A stretch of DNA of 64,000 nucleotides from Clostridiales bacterium. GTDB taxonomy: Bacteria > Bacillota > Clostridia > Christensenellales > Borkfalkiaceae. Shown piece by piece: positions 24,099-33,752 of the stretch (position 1 is its first letter; every line of letters begins with the position of its first letter). A program made the translations under genes and the position numbers. The stretch is from contig SVHH01000001.1 of the NCBI GenBank assembly GCA_015055945.1, forward strand, positions 248,001 to 312,000. The letters are read 5' to 3'. The notes under the pieces were generated by a model, which saw only the letters and a list, made by a program, of their open reading frames with translations, was not told the origin of the DNA and searched no databases.

Positions 24099-24608
24099 CT
24101 ATTGATTATATCGGTCAAAACACTCTTTTAACGCTTTTGCGTGCAACTGTTCGTCTAAAATTATCCTTGATATAACAGCACCAACATTCTCGTCTTCTAT
24201 GCTATCGAGCAACTTTTCATAATCTTTAATAGCAACGCTTTCAGCGGTAATATCGTCAATAAGCATTTTTTTAGCATCTTTGCTATACCTTATATTTTTT
24301 GCTGAATAATATTCCGCGCAAAAGGTACTTGCCGTACAAAACACAGGGTCTATCCCCAGCCGCATTATAAGCGAGCCCAAAATTTCTAAGTGATGCATTT
24401 CCGCAAGCGCAATACTCATAATAACCCCAGCGCAATTTTCATCACCAAGCCGCTTAAAATGTAAAAAATGGTAAAAATATTGCAAAATAGCACTTAGTTC
24501 GCCGTGCGAGCCAGAGTATGCGCCCGCCAACAAAAACGCCGTTTTTTTATCTTCTTTTATATTGTCTAAACTAGGATAACTTAAATTTACAGTAAGCGGT
24601 TTAATCAT
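24099..24608 (-). CDS. ferritin-like di-metal protein
   Basis: A 169-residue four-helix-bundle protein of the rubrerythrin/ferritin-like class. Likely metal ligands are seen in order: Glu in GSHGELSAILQYFYH, Glu and His in AEMHHLEILGS, Glu in ITAESVAIKDYEK and Glu/His in DEQLHAKAL. There is no rubredoxin domain. Distant similarity to manganese-catalase-type spore coat proteins (CotJC) is possible. It could act in peroxide or iron handling in an anaerobe. Own terminator, GGGGGAAA ribosome binding site. Confidence 0.78.
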   Translation of the reverse strand: MIKPLTVNLSYPSLDNIKEDKKTAFLLAGAYSGSHGELSAILQYFYHFLHFKRLGDENCAGVIMSIALAEMHHLEILGSLIMRLGIDPVFCTASTFCAEYYSAKNIRYSKDAKKMLIDDITAESVAIKDYEKLLDSIEDENVGAVISRIILDEQLHAKALKECFDRYNQ

Positions 24609-24656
24609 AATTTCCCCCTTGCTTTTTCAATATATGCAAAGAAGAAATTTAAAGTT

Positions 24657-24691
24657 AAACCGACCGCGCTTATGTAAAGCACGGTCGGTTA
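24657..24691 (-). terminator. terminator of the InlB-repeat lipoprotein gene
   Basis: AACCGACCG-GCTT and AAGC-CGGTCGGTT form a strong stem after the stop codon at 24712; the following T tract on the minus strand is short. Confidence 0.6.
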
Positions 24692-24711
24692 TATAATTTT
24701 TTTATTAATTT

Positions 24712-26268
24712 TTAATACCATCCGTCAATCCAGTCGGTACGGCACGCTGCCATCAAAATAATTTCGCCGCTTTCATAAGTTCCAGGGAACTTTTCTTCAT
24801 TGATTAGCACGCCTTTATTAATAGTAACTTGCTTACCGTTGGGATGGCGGTGTTTCCAGTTAAGGAACACGTAACTGTTGGTCGGGTCGTTATGCTTGGT
24901 GTAGGGCTCAACCTTAGGAAGCGTAGGAATCGTATCGTTTTCCTTAACGCCAAGCATTAGGTACGTGTTTTCTTCCGTTTCGCTCTTAACGAGATTTAAG
25001 TCTTCGTAAGTGCCCGGTTTAAAGTTACTGTATACGTCAACCTTGTTGAGCGTGTATTTGAGCACAAATTTAATGGTATAAATTCTAGTATACTTTGCGG
25101 TAAGCACTATAGACGTATCGTCAATAGTCCAAACGGTGTCGCTGTTTATAACCGTGCCGTTTTGGGTAGTCCAGTATAAGAATTCAAAACCTTCTCTTTC
25201 GGGTGTAGGCATTTCACCAACCTTATCCCCGTAAGTTACGAATAAATATTTATTGCTGATTTGAGCGCCACAAAGTCCGTCTAATTGAATCGTATACGTT
25301 TTAATCTGCCAATGTGCGGTAAATTCTTTATTACCTATATCGGTTGAGTTAATCTTAACGCTCATAACGGGTTGAGTTTGACCTTCGTAAGTCCAACCGA
25401 TAAAGTCGTAACCTTCTTTCGTGGGGTTGTTAAGCGTAAAAGAATCACCAACCGAGTAAGATATAGGATTGTCGGTTTTTTCCACGCCGTTGTAGAAAAT
25501 CAAGTACTCGCTTTCTTCAACCCAAAGCGCTTCTAAAGTAATATCATAATCAAATGAATACAAACTTTCACTAAACACTTTTGTTGCAACTTGTTCCAAC
25601 TTCCACGCGCCGAAAGTTTTGCCGTCCTTCTTAGGAACTGGCAATTCACCTATGGGCTGACCGTATTTAACTTCAAAATAAACTTTGCCGTTTTCGTCGG
25701 TCTTAATTAAATCTTGGTTTTCAAAATTTAGCGTGCTGTCGTCTTGTTCTTGAAGATAAATTTTATAAGTGTTGGGTATCCACTTTGCTGTAACAGTTAC
25801 GTTCGAATTGATAACGTCAAAATTATAACCGCCCCAAGTGGGGTCCATGGTGTAACCTTTTCTTTCATAAACGGGCGGAGTGATGTTAGTAACCGTATTG
25901 GTTTTAATTTCTTCAGAACCGCTAACGAGCGTTGCATCTATTGCACCCGGTTCAAACTTAACTACGAATTCTTTTTCATACCATACTGCGGTAAGCGTAG
26001 TGTCTTTAGTAATATTTTCAGGTATATCATCCCAGCCCACGTGGTACGCTTGGTCGCATATAAACACTGGCAAAATAAGTTCTTTTGCATCTTTTACCCT
26101 TTGAATTAAATGTTCTTCAGTAAACCCGTCCGCAAGCGTTGCTTGAGTATACTTACCAGGCGAAAAAGTAACGGTAAAAGAGCCGTCGTCAACGCAGCCG
26201 TAAAGCCCCACAACGGATGAAAAAGCAATTATTAAAGATAACGATAAAGATATAAGGAGTTTTTTCAC
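24712..26268 (-). CDS. lipoprotein with InlB B-repeat (Listeria-Bacteroides) modules
   Basis: A 518-residue surface lipoprotein with signal peptide and lipobox VGLYGC. The body is made of several beta-grasp B-repeat modules of about 65-75 residues, recognised by the recurring endings DTTLTAVW, NVTVTAKW, DITLEALW and KEFTAHW and by GYDFIGWTYEG and GFEFLYWTTQNG. Such repeats act as spacers or adhesion modules on the surface. It has a strong promoter with an operator. Ligand unknown. Confidence 0.85.
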   Translation of the reverse strand: MKKLLISLSLSLIIAFSSVVGLYGCVDDGSFTVTFSPGKYTQATLADGFTEEHLIQRVKDAKELILPVFICDQAYHVGWDDIPENITKDTTLTAVWYEKEFVVKFEPGAIDATLVSGSEEIKTNTVTNITPPVYERKGYTMDPTWGGYNFDVINSNVTVTAKWIPNTYKIYLQEQDDSTLNFENQDLIKTDENGKVYFEVKYGQPIGELPVPKKDGKTFGAWKLEQVATKVFSESLYSFDYDITLEALWVEESEYLIFYNGVEKTDNPISYSVGDSFTLNNPTKEGYDFIGWTYEGQTQPVMSVKINSTDIGNKEFTAHWQIKTYTIQLDGLCGAQISNKYLFVTYGDKVGEMPTPEREGFEFLYWTTQNGTVINSDTVWTIDDTSIVLTAKYTRIYTIKFVLKYTLNKVDVYSNFKPGTYEDLNLVKSETEENTYLMLGVKENDTIPTLPKVEPYTKHNDPTNSYVFLNWKHRHPNGKQVTINKGVLINEEKFPGTYESGEIILMAACRTDWIDGWY

Positions 26269-26319
26269 TTGTGCACCTTTTAATAAATTTCGCGCATTTA
26301 GCGCTTATCGTTAAAATAA

Positions 26320-26348
26320 ATTATACATTACAAATGTAATAAAGTCAA
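26320..26348 (-). promoter_or_regulatory. promoter with palindrome in the spacer
   Basis: TTGACT (26343-26348), 17 bp, TATAAT (26320-26325) on the minus strand. The spacer contains the perfect 14-bp palindrome ATTACAAATGTAAT (26327-26340), a likely repressor site controlling the InlB-repeat lipoprotein. Confidence 0.72.
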
Positions 26349-26358
26349 TACTAAAACC

Positions 26359-26387
26359 AAAAAAACCGCACGTAACGCGCGGTTTTT
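26359..26387 (-). terminator. terminator between two leftward genes
   Basis: AAAAACCGC and GCGGTTTTT pair perfectly; on the minus strand the stem follows the stop at 26400 of the membrane protein gene. Confidence 0.8.
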
Positions 26388-26399
26388 AGCATTTTATCC

Positions 26400-27059
26400 T
26401 TATACACCGTACTTAGACATAATTTTAAGCAACGTTCCTAAGCCATCGTTAATCTTGCTTTTTGTAAGCGGAGTTTCATCTCCATTTTCTAAATCTATCA
26501 CACTTTTTTCTAATTCTTCCACTTTTCTTTTATCATCTGAAGATAACGGAATATAACTCAATCTAGCGATAACGTTTTTAACGTGCGTAAAATCAATTGT
26601 ACTTTGCTTTACTTTTTCGCTGTTAGAAATGGTGTTGAGTTGCATTTTTGCACAAAAATCTTTAACCCGTGTTTGTTTTTTTAATGCACCAACATCTTCT
26701 TCACTTATTTTTTGGTCTATAAGTTTAACGAATTCTTTTTGTTTAATATTGACCTTTAAAACACGCTTTTTAGTGCAAACTATAGGTATTAACAGTAATA
26801 TACATACCGCGATTTGCAATAAAACAAACTTTTGAGTGTGTTTACATAAAACGGCAAGTGCCCACTCTGCAAAGCATATTCCCGTTTCAAAAAGAAAAAA
26901 ACTTACCCTAAGCACCGCTCTATTCACTTCAAAAAAACGCAAAATTACAGCGGCTAAAGTGCAGCCTAAAATTAAGATTGCGGAAAATATGATAAATAAT
27001 CCGCCCGCACCCAAATAGTTATTTATGTAATCAAATAATAAATCAAAAAGTTCGGTCAT
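26400..27059 (-). CDS. membrane protein of unknown function
   Basis: I do not recognise this 219-residue protein. Residues 1-95 contain three hydrophobic helices (GGLFIIFSAILILGCTLAAV, VSFFLFETGICFAEWALAVL, KFVLLQIAVCILLLIPIVC); the rest is a charged, helical cytoplasmic domain ending in GTLLKIMSKYGV. It lies 80 bases downstream of addA. GAGGTGGG precedes the ATG. A 12-bp inverted repeat links its leader to its first codons, which could affect translation. Confidence 0.72.
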   Translation of the reverse strand: MTELFDLLFDYINNYLGAGGLFIIFSAILILGCTLAAVILRFFEVNRAVLRVSFFLFETGICFAEWALAVLCKHTQKFVLLQIAVCILLLIPIVCTKKRVLKVNIKQKEFVKLIDQKISEEDVGALKKQTRVKDFCAKMQLNTISNSEKVKQSTIDFTHVKNVIARLSYIPLSSDDKRKVEELEKSVIDLENGDETPLTKSKINDGLGTLLKIMSKYGV

Positions 27060-27114
27060 AACCCACCTCGCCTAAATTTTAGGCTTTAAATAGGCTCGAA
27101 TTACCGAACTTTTT
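27045..27114 (-). repeat. inverted repeat spanning the start of the membrane protein gene
   Basis: AAAAAGTTCGGT (27045-27056) and ACCGAACTTTTT (27103-27114) are perfect 12-bp complements 46 bases apart. One arm covers the start codon region of the 26400-27059 gene. A smaller palindrome GCCTAAATTTTAGGC (27070-27084) is in the loop. Confidence 0.75.
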
Positions 27115-27139
27115 ACATTATTTTGGCTTATTTAATAGT

Positions 27140-30100
27140 TTAATTAACACTTTCGCAAAAGCCGTGGAAAATATTTATGAGAGTTTTTCTTATAACCTTT
27201 TTACCAGTAATTTTCTCTACTGCATAAGCGTAAAGGTCTAATTGTTTTTTATATTTCTTTTTCAAACTTTCGTTAGCCAAAGACGAATACTTATAATCGA
27301 TTATTTCCGCGCTGTCGCCGTCGACAACTAAAAGGTCTATTACACCTTGAATAAGCACTGGGGCATCGCTTGTCGTGTCAAAAACTTGTGATGCGGGCAC
27401 GTTTACTAAAAAGCCCTTTTCCCTATACAACTTTTTGCCTTTTATACGACTGAAAGCGTCATAACTAAGCGCTTGATTTAACCTTTCAAGGTTAACTAGA
27501 GCAGCGTCTTCTCTGCTGATTAAACCGCAATCAATCATCCTTTCCACTTGCGTAAATAAGTCAATATCGCTATCAAAATCAAAGCACTCTAAAATTCTAT
27601 GCGCAGCCGTACCGCTTTCTGCTGACGGAGTTTCTTCATCAAAAAGTGAATAAATCACTGGCGCATCTTCATCTATAACTTCAGTTTTACTAACTTCGGT
27701 TACACTTGCTTTTAACGGCACTAAACAATCGGCCCTAAAGGGATATTCAGCACATATATCTTTTTGCATTTTTGCAACGATTTGTTCATCGGGCTTAATG
27801 ATGATAACGTCTTTTTTATGCGCTAAAACGCGCTTAAACTCTAATTCCGCATCCGTATGAGAAAGAAAGCCCATACTTGACGGAATAAAATCTAAGAACT
27901 TATCCGCGCCGTGAAATTCGCTGCGGCGCAAGTCGTTTTTAGCCCAAAAAGTCAAGTGCAAAGCGTTTGTCGCTCTAGTTGCAGCAACGTAAAATAAGCG
28001 CATTTCTTCTTTGATTCTCTCTAAACGCTTTTCTTCACGAATAATACCGCGCAAAATTGTTTCACTCTTACAACGCTTTTGGTCGTCATAATAGTTTACA
28101 GCATAGCCGTAATTTCTACTAAACAACATATCGCCGTAATCATCGTCCGTGTTAAAGGTGCGCTCTAGCCCGCAAGTAATAACCACTGGAAATTCTAAAC
28201 CTTTTGACGCGTGAATAGTCATTACTTTAACTGTATTATCACTTGCAAAAGGCGATAAGCCAAAGGCTTCGGGACAAGTTTCAACGCGCAACAAAAACTC
28301 TTTTACGGTCATTATTTTACCGCCACTTACCGATGCCGAAACAAACTTTCTTAACCTATCTACCATATTATTGCCGTTTGGTTTAGCGTAGAGATGTGCT
28401 TCAAACGAACTGTCGTCAATCAGTTTATTAAGTGCTCCGTGTGCGCCTATAAAATCGGCTAAAATTCTAATCTTCTCAAAATAATCGTTAAACGAACTTA
28501 GTTTTTCTTGCAAAGGCGTTTTTGCGTTAGTTAAATAAAACTTAAACGCATCGTAAAAACCGCCGTGGCAATCAGTAGCGTTATCTTCATAAAACCTAAC
28601 TATGCTAAGCAATTCTTCTTCACTAAAGTTACCAATAGTGCTCTTTAAGGTAGAAACTAAAGGCAAATCTTGCTTAAAGCAATCGATTAGTTTAAGCGCA
28701 TTTATTACAACCTTGATTTCAGGAAAATCGCACACGTTTTCTTTTACATCAGAACTAACTGGAATTCCGTTTGCAATAAGCCCTGAAACCAAATCGCTTA
28801 CGTATTTACTGCTGCGGTTTCTTGTTAAAATTGCAATATCGCCAAAAGTTACCGGACGGAATTCATCCGATTTCGTATCGTAAAAAGTCTTACCACGCTC
28901 TTCAAAAATTATGGTTGAAATAAGCGCGGCAAGCGTGTCCGTGTCGTCCTTTACGTCTTGCGGCATCTCGCGCAAAATATCGTAAATTCTAGGCTGTTCA
29001 TCAGGGGTTTTTTCCGCCTTTTCTTTTTGCAAATAATGCAAAACTGCTCTACCAGAATAATCTTCAGGATAAAGCCCGCCCTTAACTAATTGCGCTTTTT
29101 CCCTATAATTTTCGCCGTAAACGCTGTCAGTCATACAGTAATTAAATATGCTGTTTACCATATTGATAACGCTGTCGGTTGAACGGAAGTTATGGTTAAG
29201 CCTTACCACCTTTTGACCATACTCGGTCATCCTTTTGTCTTTTTCGATAAAGAAATCGGGACGGCAACCGCGAAAACCGTAAATACTTTGCTTTACGTCG
29301 CCAACCATAAACACGTTGTCTTTTGCAATCTTAGAAATAATTTCTTCCTGAACGCCGTTGGTGTCTTGATATTCATCCACGAAAATATATTTATATTTTT
29401 CACGAACTTCGTTAGCAACGCTTTCATCGCTTAAAATTTTAAACGCAAAATGCTCTAAATCGTTAAAGTCAAGCGCGTTTTCTTCACGCTTTTCTTGCGC
29501 GTAAATTTCCGCAAAACGATTGAGTATAATATTAAATTTTTCGCTGTGTTCTCTGCAAACGGCAGCGCGCGCTAAATCTTCTTCACGGTTAGCACCCACA
29601 CACTTTGAAAAGCGGTTAATTAAGTCGGTAAAACTCTTCCTTACCGCCGCTACTATGTCTTTTTGCTCTTTTGCGGCTTCGCTTAACTTTCTTTCAACGT
29701 CTAAACGAAGTTTATAGTTTTCATAGAATTTTATTGAATAAATATCTTTTGCCGCAATTACTGTGTCTATATCACCTATAAGCGTGTTGGTAAAGTTACA
29801 AGCCTTAGTTAACCCTTCAAGCGTAAACAACTGTAAGGCTGAAACTGCGTCGGCTTTCAATAAACTCAAGCGCTCGTTAAGAAGTTGCTTATACCTATCT
29901 AAAAGTTGGTCTATGAATTCTTCGGTATAAATTTGCGCGCTCTTTTCTATAAGTTTTTTAGGCTCTGCTTCCGAATCAAAAAACGCATACGCCGATAAAA
30001 TTAAACTCTTTAAGTTATCGTCTAAGCGGTTAGAAGAATGCCTATCCACAAGCGACAAAAACCAGTCTTGTTTACTTTCGTAAAACTCGGAAAAAGTTTT

Positions 30101-30538
30101 TTCAACACTTTCAATGCGCAAAATATTAGCATCCGCTTCATCTAAAATCTTAAAGTCAGGTGATAAACCAACGGTAAAAAAGTACGAACGAATAATTCTT
30201 CCGCAAAAAGCGTGCATGGTACAAATATCCGCCGTTGCAATATCGGGGATTTGTTCTATACAAGCCTTTTTTTGCTCGGCGGTAATTTCACCGTCAAACT
30301 TCCCTAAGGCAACGTCGCTTAAAGCCTTTCTCATTTTTTGCTTCATATCCGCCGCCGCACTTTCAGTAAAAGTAACGGCAAGAATATTGTTTACGCTAAC
30401 GCCTTCGGTTATGATAAGCCTTTTAATGCGCTCAATCATAGTGTGCGTTTTGCCGCTTCCAGCGGATGCTGAAACAAGAATATTGCCACCAGCGTGGTTT
30501 ACAACTTCAAGTTGTTCTTTTGTAAACTTACTCATCAT
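27140..30538 (-). CDS. addA: ATP-dependent helicase/nuclease subunit AddA
   Basis: AddA is the helicase and one of the two nucleases of the AddAB complex, which processes double-strand breaks for RecA and answers Chi sites. About 1132 residues: Walker A ILVSASAGSGKT, UvrD motifs FVDEYQDTN and VMTIHASKGLEFPVV, and a C-terminal RecB-type nuclease with GVIDLLVVDG and IDYKYS. The start overlaps the end of addB by 11 bases; GGAG lies six bases before the ATG at 30538. Length slightly below Bacillus AddA (about 1230). Confidence 0.96.
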   Translation of the reverse strand: MMSKFTKEQLEVVNHAGGNILVSASAGSGKTHTMIERIKRLIITEGVSVNNILAVTFTESAAADMKQKMRKALSDVALGKFDGEITAEQKKACIEQIPDIATADICTMHAFCGRIIRSYFFTVGLSPDFKILDEADANILRIESVEKTFSEFYESKQDWFLSLVDRHSSNRLDDNLKSLILSAYAFFDSEAEPKKLIEKSAQIYTEEFIDQLLDRYKQLLNERLSLLKADAVSALQLFTLEGLTKACNFTNTLIGDIDTVIAAKDIYSIKFYENYKLRLDVERKLSEAAKEQKDIVAAVRKSFTDLINRFSKCVGANREEDLARAAVCREHSEKFNIILNRFAEIYAQEKREENALDFNDLEHFAFKILSDESVANEVREKYKYIFVDEYQDTNGVQEEIISKIAKDNVFMVGDVKQSIYGFRGCRPDFFIEKDKRMTEYGQKVVRLNHNFRSTDSVINMVNSIFNYCMTDSVYGENYREKAQLVKGGLYPEDYSGRAVLHYLQKEKAEKTPDEQPRIYDILREMPQDVKDDTDTLAALISTIIFEERGKTFYDTKSDEFRPVTFGDIAILTRNRSSKYVSDLVSGLIANGIPVSSDVKENVCDFPEIKVVINALKLIDCFKQDLPLVSTLKSTIGNFSEEELLSIVRFYEDNATDCHGGFYDAFKFYLTNAKTPLQEKLSSFNDYFEKIRILADFIGAHGALNKLIDDSSFEAHLYAKPNGNNMVDRLRKFVSASVSGGKIMTVKEFLLRVETCPEAFGLSPFASDNTVKVMTIHASKGLEFPVVITCGLERTFNTDDDYGDMLFSRNYGYAVNYYDDQKRCKSETILRGIIREEKRLERIKEEMRLFYVAATRATNALHLTFWAKNDLRRSEFHGADKFLDFIPSSMGFLSHTDAELEFKRVLAHKKDVIIIKPDEQIVAKMQKDICAEYPFRADCLVPLKASVTEVSKTEVIDEDAPVIYSLFDEETPSAESGTAAHRILECFDFDSDIDLFTQVERMIDCGLISREDAALVNLERLNQALSYDAFSRIKGKKLYREKGFLVNVPASQVFDTTSDAPVLIQGVIDLLVVDGDSAEIIDYKYSSLANESLKKKYKKQLDLYAYAVEKITGKKVIRKTLINIFHGFCESVN

Positions 30539-33500
30539 CCACATCTCCACTAAATACGGCTTTTACACCGCCAACACTTCTTTTGTCCGCGTTATAAACG
30601 CCACAAAGCGCGCTGTAACTGCAAAATTCGCAAGCGTTTTCATACGGGGACGGCACTATTACACCGCTATCTAATCTCTCGGCTGCAAGTTCGCTTATCT
30701 TTAACGCGTAATCAATGCAGTTTGAAAGGGTCAACTTGTCCACGGCATTTTTAATCTTACCGCTCTTTTCATCTACGCAAGCATCGGTAAAATTCGTTCC
30801 ACCGTTATCAAAGAACTCTTTATCTTGAGAAATAAGCGCATCTCTATCTTTAAGCGTTTTTCCAACGGCAAGCGTCTTTTTCTTATCGGTTTTACTTTCG
30901 TACTTATTCGAAATCGCCAAATAATACAGTCCCGCGGGGGTTTTTGGCGCATCGTTATACTTACCCATAACCGCAGCAGCGTATAAATATAGTTGAAGTT
31001 TTACGCCGGCAAAAAGTGCCTTTTCGGACGCGTCCGCCTTACCGGTTTTATAGTCTAAAATTCTAAAGAATTCATCGTTTTCATCAACGCGGTCAATCTT
31101 ACCTTTAAGTTTAACCTTGCCGCCGCATAGCGGTATTGCGGGGTATTCGGCATTCTCGCCAAAGCCAACTTCGGTTTTGCATATCGTATAGTTAGAATTA
31201 TCTAACGAAAGGTAAGTTTTATAACAATATTCCTTGCACTCTCTAAGCACTCTATTTACCGTGCAAATAGCGGAAAAATCAGTTAAATACTTCTTGTATT
31301 CATCCTTTTCAAGAACGGTTTTGCTAACCTTTTCAAAAAGCGCGTCAGAAGTAGTTTTGTCGCTAACCTGCTTTAATCCCCTAACGTATCCTTTCAAAAT
31401 ATCGTGCATTAAGTTACCAACGGAAAGCACCTTAACCTGCCCTTCTTCACGCTCTCTAACCCTTAACGAATGAGAAATAAACGCGCGGAAAGGACACCTA
31501 TAGTATTCTTCAATAGCCGTAGGCGAAACGACACTTTTAATAAGTGAAACACTCTCTCCGTCAAGCCTTTCCTTAACTTGTTTTTGCGCGGCTTTAAGTA
31601 TACTTTCTAACCCTTCGCCGCCCGTTGCAGCATAAAAAGACGACGGAATAGTAAAGTCGTAATTAAAATCGCCGTCACGCTTACCTAACACGAAATCTCC
31701 ACACTCTCTAGCAAAGGTTTTGTATCCTGTTTCGCGGCTTAAATAACCGCTCAGCGCGGGGAACGGTTTTAATGTAAATAACTTAGCAATATCGTCAATA
31801 ATTAGGCTCTTATCGTTTTGTTTGCCGTCAACCGTAGAAGTGGGATAAGATAAATATAGCCTTTCACTAAATGCTGAAAGTGCCATAGCAACCTTTTCAC
31901 GCATTCTATGGTTTACAACCTTAATTTTAGGTTCAACAAGGACTTTGATTTGTTCGAGTGAAGAAATTTCCACGTCGGAAAGTAGCGAAACGTCCGCTTG
32001 CACTGCGGGCACTGCGCTGGTTAAACCTATCGCAAACAATCTCTTTGCTTTTGCGAGCGCAGTTTCTTTAAACCCACCGATGAAAACAGCGTCGTTATAC
32101 TGGGGAATTATACTCATTTTAAGCGAGCAAACACCTATTAAAAACAAGTTTTTGTACTCGGTTAAAGATAGTTTAACACCATCTAAAATCATAGTCATTT
32201 CACTGAGTAATTTTTCGATTGCATTGTAGATTTGCTCGGTGATTTTTGCTTGTTTTACTTCGCCTATGTCGCTAAGCGATAAGGCTAATTTTTCAAGTTT
32301 TTCTTTAACGCCCAAGTTTTGAATTAACGCCGAAATATTAAATGAACTTAAATACTGACAAAGCGTATCCCTTGTGCTTTCAAGCAACACAAGAGTTTCT
32401 TCGCTATCAGCGGGATAAGCAAAGGGCGCAAAAATACGCTTGCGGTTTACGTTATATTTGATTAGATAATTTTCAAACTCATCGGTAAGGTTTTTATCTG
32501 CCATTACTAACGGATTTTTCAAGAAAGATAAAAGATTTTTTCTATCAAAACCCGACCTAAACGTTTCTATATAAGATAAAATTAGCGTTACTAACGGATG
32601 GTTTAATGGCACGATTTGCTCGTCTAAATAATAGGGAATTTCAAGTGCGTTAAAAACTGACCTTATACTATCGCGATAAGTTTCCGCGTCATCTAAGGCT
32701 ATGGTAAAGTCTTTAAATTTGCACTCGCCGTCTAAAACAGAGCGGCGAATAATTTCACCAACGCGCATAATCTCATCATAAGGGTTTAGCGCAGCGCTAA
32801 AATATACTTCTTCACTGTTTTTTAACTTCTTGTCATCTACAATTGTGGGCGAAAAAATATTATCGGCAATAATACTACCAGCAACGGAAAAGTCCCCGTC
32901 AAAACGCTTTTCAAAAAGGTTAAGCGATAATTCTTTGCATTTTGTGCGTACAAAGTTTGACGTTTCGTTTACGTAAGAAAAAGGATTATCCCCTTCAGTC
33001 AAAATAAACGTAACTTGTTTAGCACTTTTTATCAACGCGCTGACAGCGTCGCGCGCTTGCGCAGTAAACGAACTAAACCCAACTACGAAAATTTCCGCGC
33101 CCTTGATTTCAGCAGAGTTATCTATTAGGTCGGGAAGGTATGAAAGCAACGAACTTTGGTCTTCAAAGCCATTATCTTTAACGTACTTTTCATACTGCAA
33201 ATAAATCTTATAAATATCGGTTAATTTATTTTTCAACACGCCGCGCGTATTTTGCGCAGCAAATTCCACGTCTTCAGGCTTAACCTTTGCGCTCTTTAAC
33301 TGAATAATTAAGTCATAAAGGGACGATGCAAAATTTTGAGTAGATTGATTAAAACAAACTAAACTTACGCTTGACAAAATGCGCTTGATAGCCATAGCCG
33401 AACCTTCTTTTGAAAGAACTCTGCCAAGGTTTTTTCTTGCGCTTAAAAACTTACCGAAAGAATAAACTTCGGTATTAAAACTTCCCCCCACCTTATCACA

Positions 33501-33644
33501 CAGCATACGCTCAATCATAAGCGAAACTTTTGCTTCGCAAAAAACTATGCGCTTTCCATCTAAACCGTTACTGTTTTCAGCAAGGTTTTTAGTAAGAATG
33601 GGAAATAAATTAAAATAAGAATTAGTTAAAAATAAATTTATCAT
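30528..33644 (-). CDS. addB: ATP-dependent nuclease subunit AddB
   Basis: AddB is the partner of AddA, with an inactive helicase domain for Chi recognition and a nuclease stabilised by a 4Fe-4S cluster. The 1038-residue protein has the cluster cysteines EEYYRCPFRAFI and ACEFCSYSALC near the C terminus and the nuclease core LKGKIDRVDE and RILDYKTGK. The usual N-terminal Walker A is not conserved (ILTKNLAENSNG region), as in several AddB proteins. The ATG is only six bases after a TACAAT box, so the mRNA may be leaderless. Confidence 0.94.
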   Translation of the reverse strand: MINLFLTNSYFNLFPILTKNLAENSNGLDGKRIVFCEAKVSLMIERMLCDKVGGSFNTEVYSFGKFLSARKNLGRVLSKEGSAMAIKRILSSVSLVCFNQSTQNFASSLYDLIIQLKSAKVKPEDVEFAAQNTRGVLKNKLTDIYKIYLQYEKYVKDNGFEDQSSLLSYLPDLIDNSAEIKGAEIFVVGFSSFTAQARDAVSALIKSAKQVTFILTEGDNPFSYVNETSNFVRTKCKELSLNLFEKRFDGDFSVAGSIIADNIFSPTIVDDKKLKNSEEVYFSAALNPYDEIMRVGEIIRRSVLDGECKFKDFTIALDDAETYRDSIRSVFNALEIPYYLDEQIVPLNHPLVTLILSYIETFRSGFDRKNLLSFLKNPLVMADKNLTDEFENYLIKYNVNRKRIFAPFAYPADSEETLVLLESTRDTLCQYLSSFNISALIQNLGVKEKLEKLALSLSDIGEVKQAKITEQIYNAIEKLLSEMTMILDGVKLSLTEYKNLFLIGVCSLKMSIIPQYNDAVFIGGFKETALAKAKRLFAIGLTSAVPAVQADVSLLSDVEISSLEQIKVLVEPKIKVVNHRMREKVAMALSAFSERLYLSYPTSTVDGKQNDKSLIIDDIAKLFTLKPFPALSGYLSRETGYKTFARECGDFVLGKRDGDFNYDFTIPSSFYAATGGEGLESILKAAQKQVKERLDGESVSLIKSVVSPTAIEEYYRCPFRAFISHSLRVREREEGQVKVLSVGNLMHDILKGYVRGLKQVSDKTTSDALFEKVSKTVLEKDEYKKYLTDFSAICTVNRVLRECKEYCYKTYLSLDNSNYTICKTEVGFGENAEYPAIPLCGGKVKLKGKIDRVDENDEFFRILDYKTGKADASEKALFAGVKLQLYLYAAAVMGKYNDAPKTPAGLYYLAISNKYESKTDKKKTLAVGKTLKDRDALISQDKEFFDNGGTNFTDACVDEKSGKIKNAVDKLTLSNCIDYALKISELAAERLDSGVIVPSPYENACEFCSYSALCGVYNADKRSVGGVKAVFSGDVDDE

Positions 33645-33650
33645 AATTAT

Positions 33651-33678
33651 ATTGTAACATATTTAAGAAACTTTTAAA
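33651..33678 (-). promoter_or_regulatory. promoter of addBA, immediately before the start codon
   Basis: TTTAAA (33673-33678), 16 bp, TACAAT (33651-33656) on the minus strand; only six bases separate the -10 box from the addB ATG, and there is no ribosome binding site. Confidence 0.5.
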
Positions 33679-33695
33679 GTTCTTTTGCATTAAGT

Positions 33696-33724
33696 TTTAC
33701 AATTTTTTTTATTTGTGTTATTAT
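33696..33724 (+). promoter_or_regulatory. promoter of the lipoprotein gene at 33753
   Basis: TTTACA (33696-33701), 17 bp, TATTAT (33719-33724), then AGGGAG before the ATG. Confidence 0.65.
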
Positions 33725-33752
33725 ATAAGCGTACTAATTTAGGGAGATGAAA

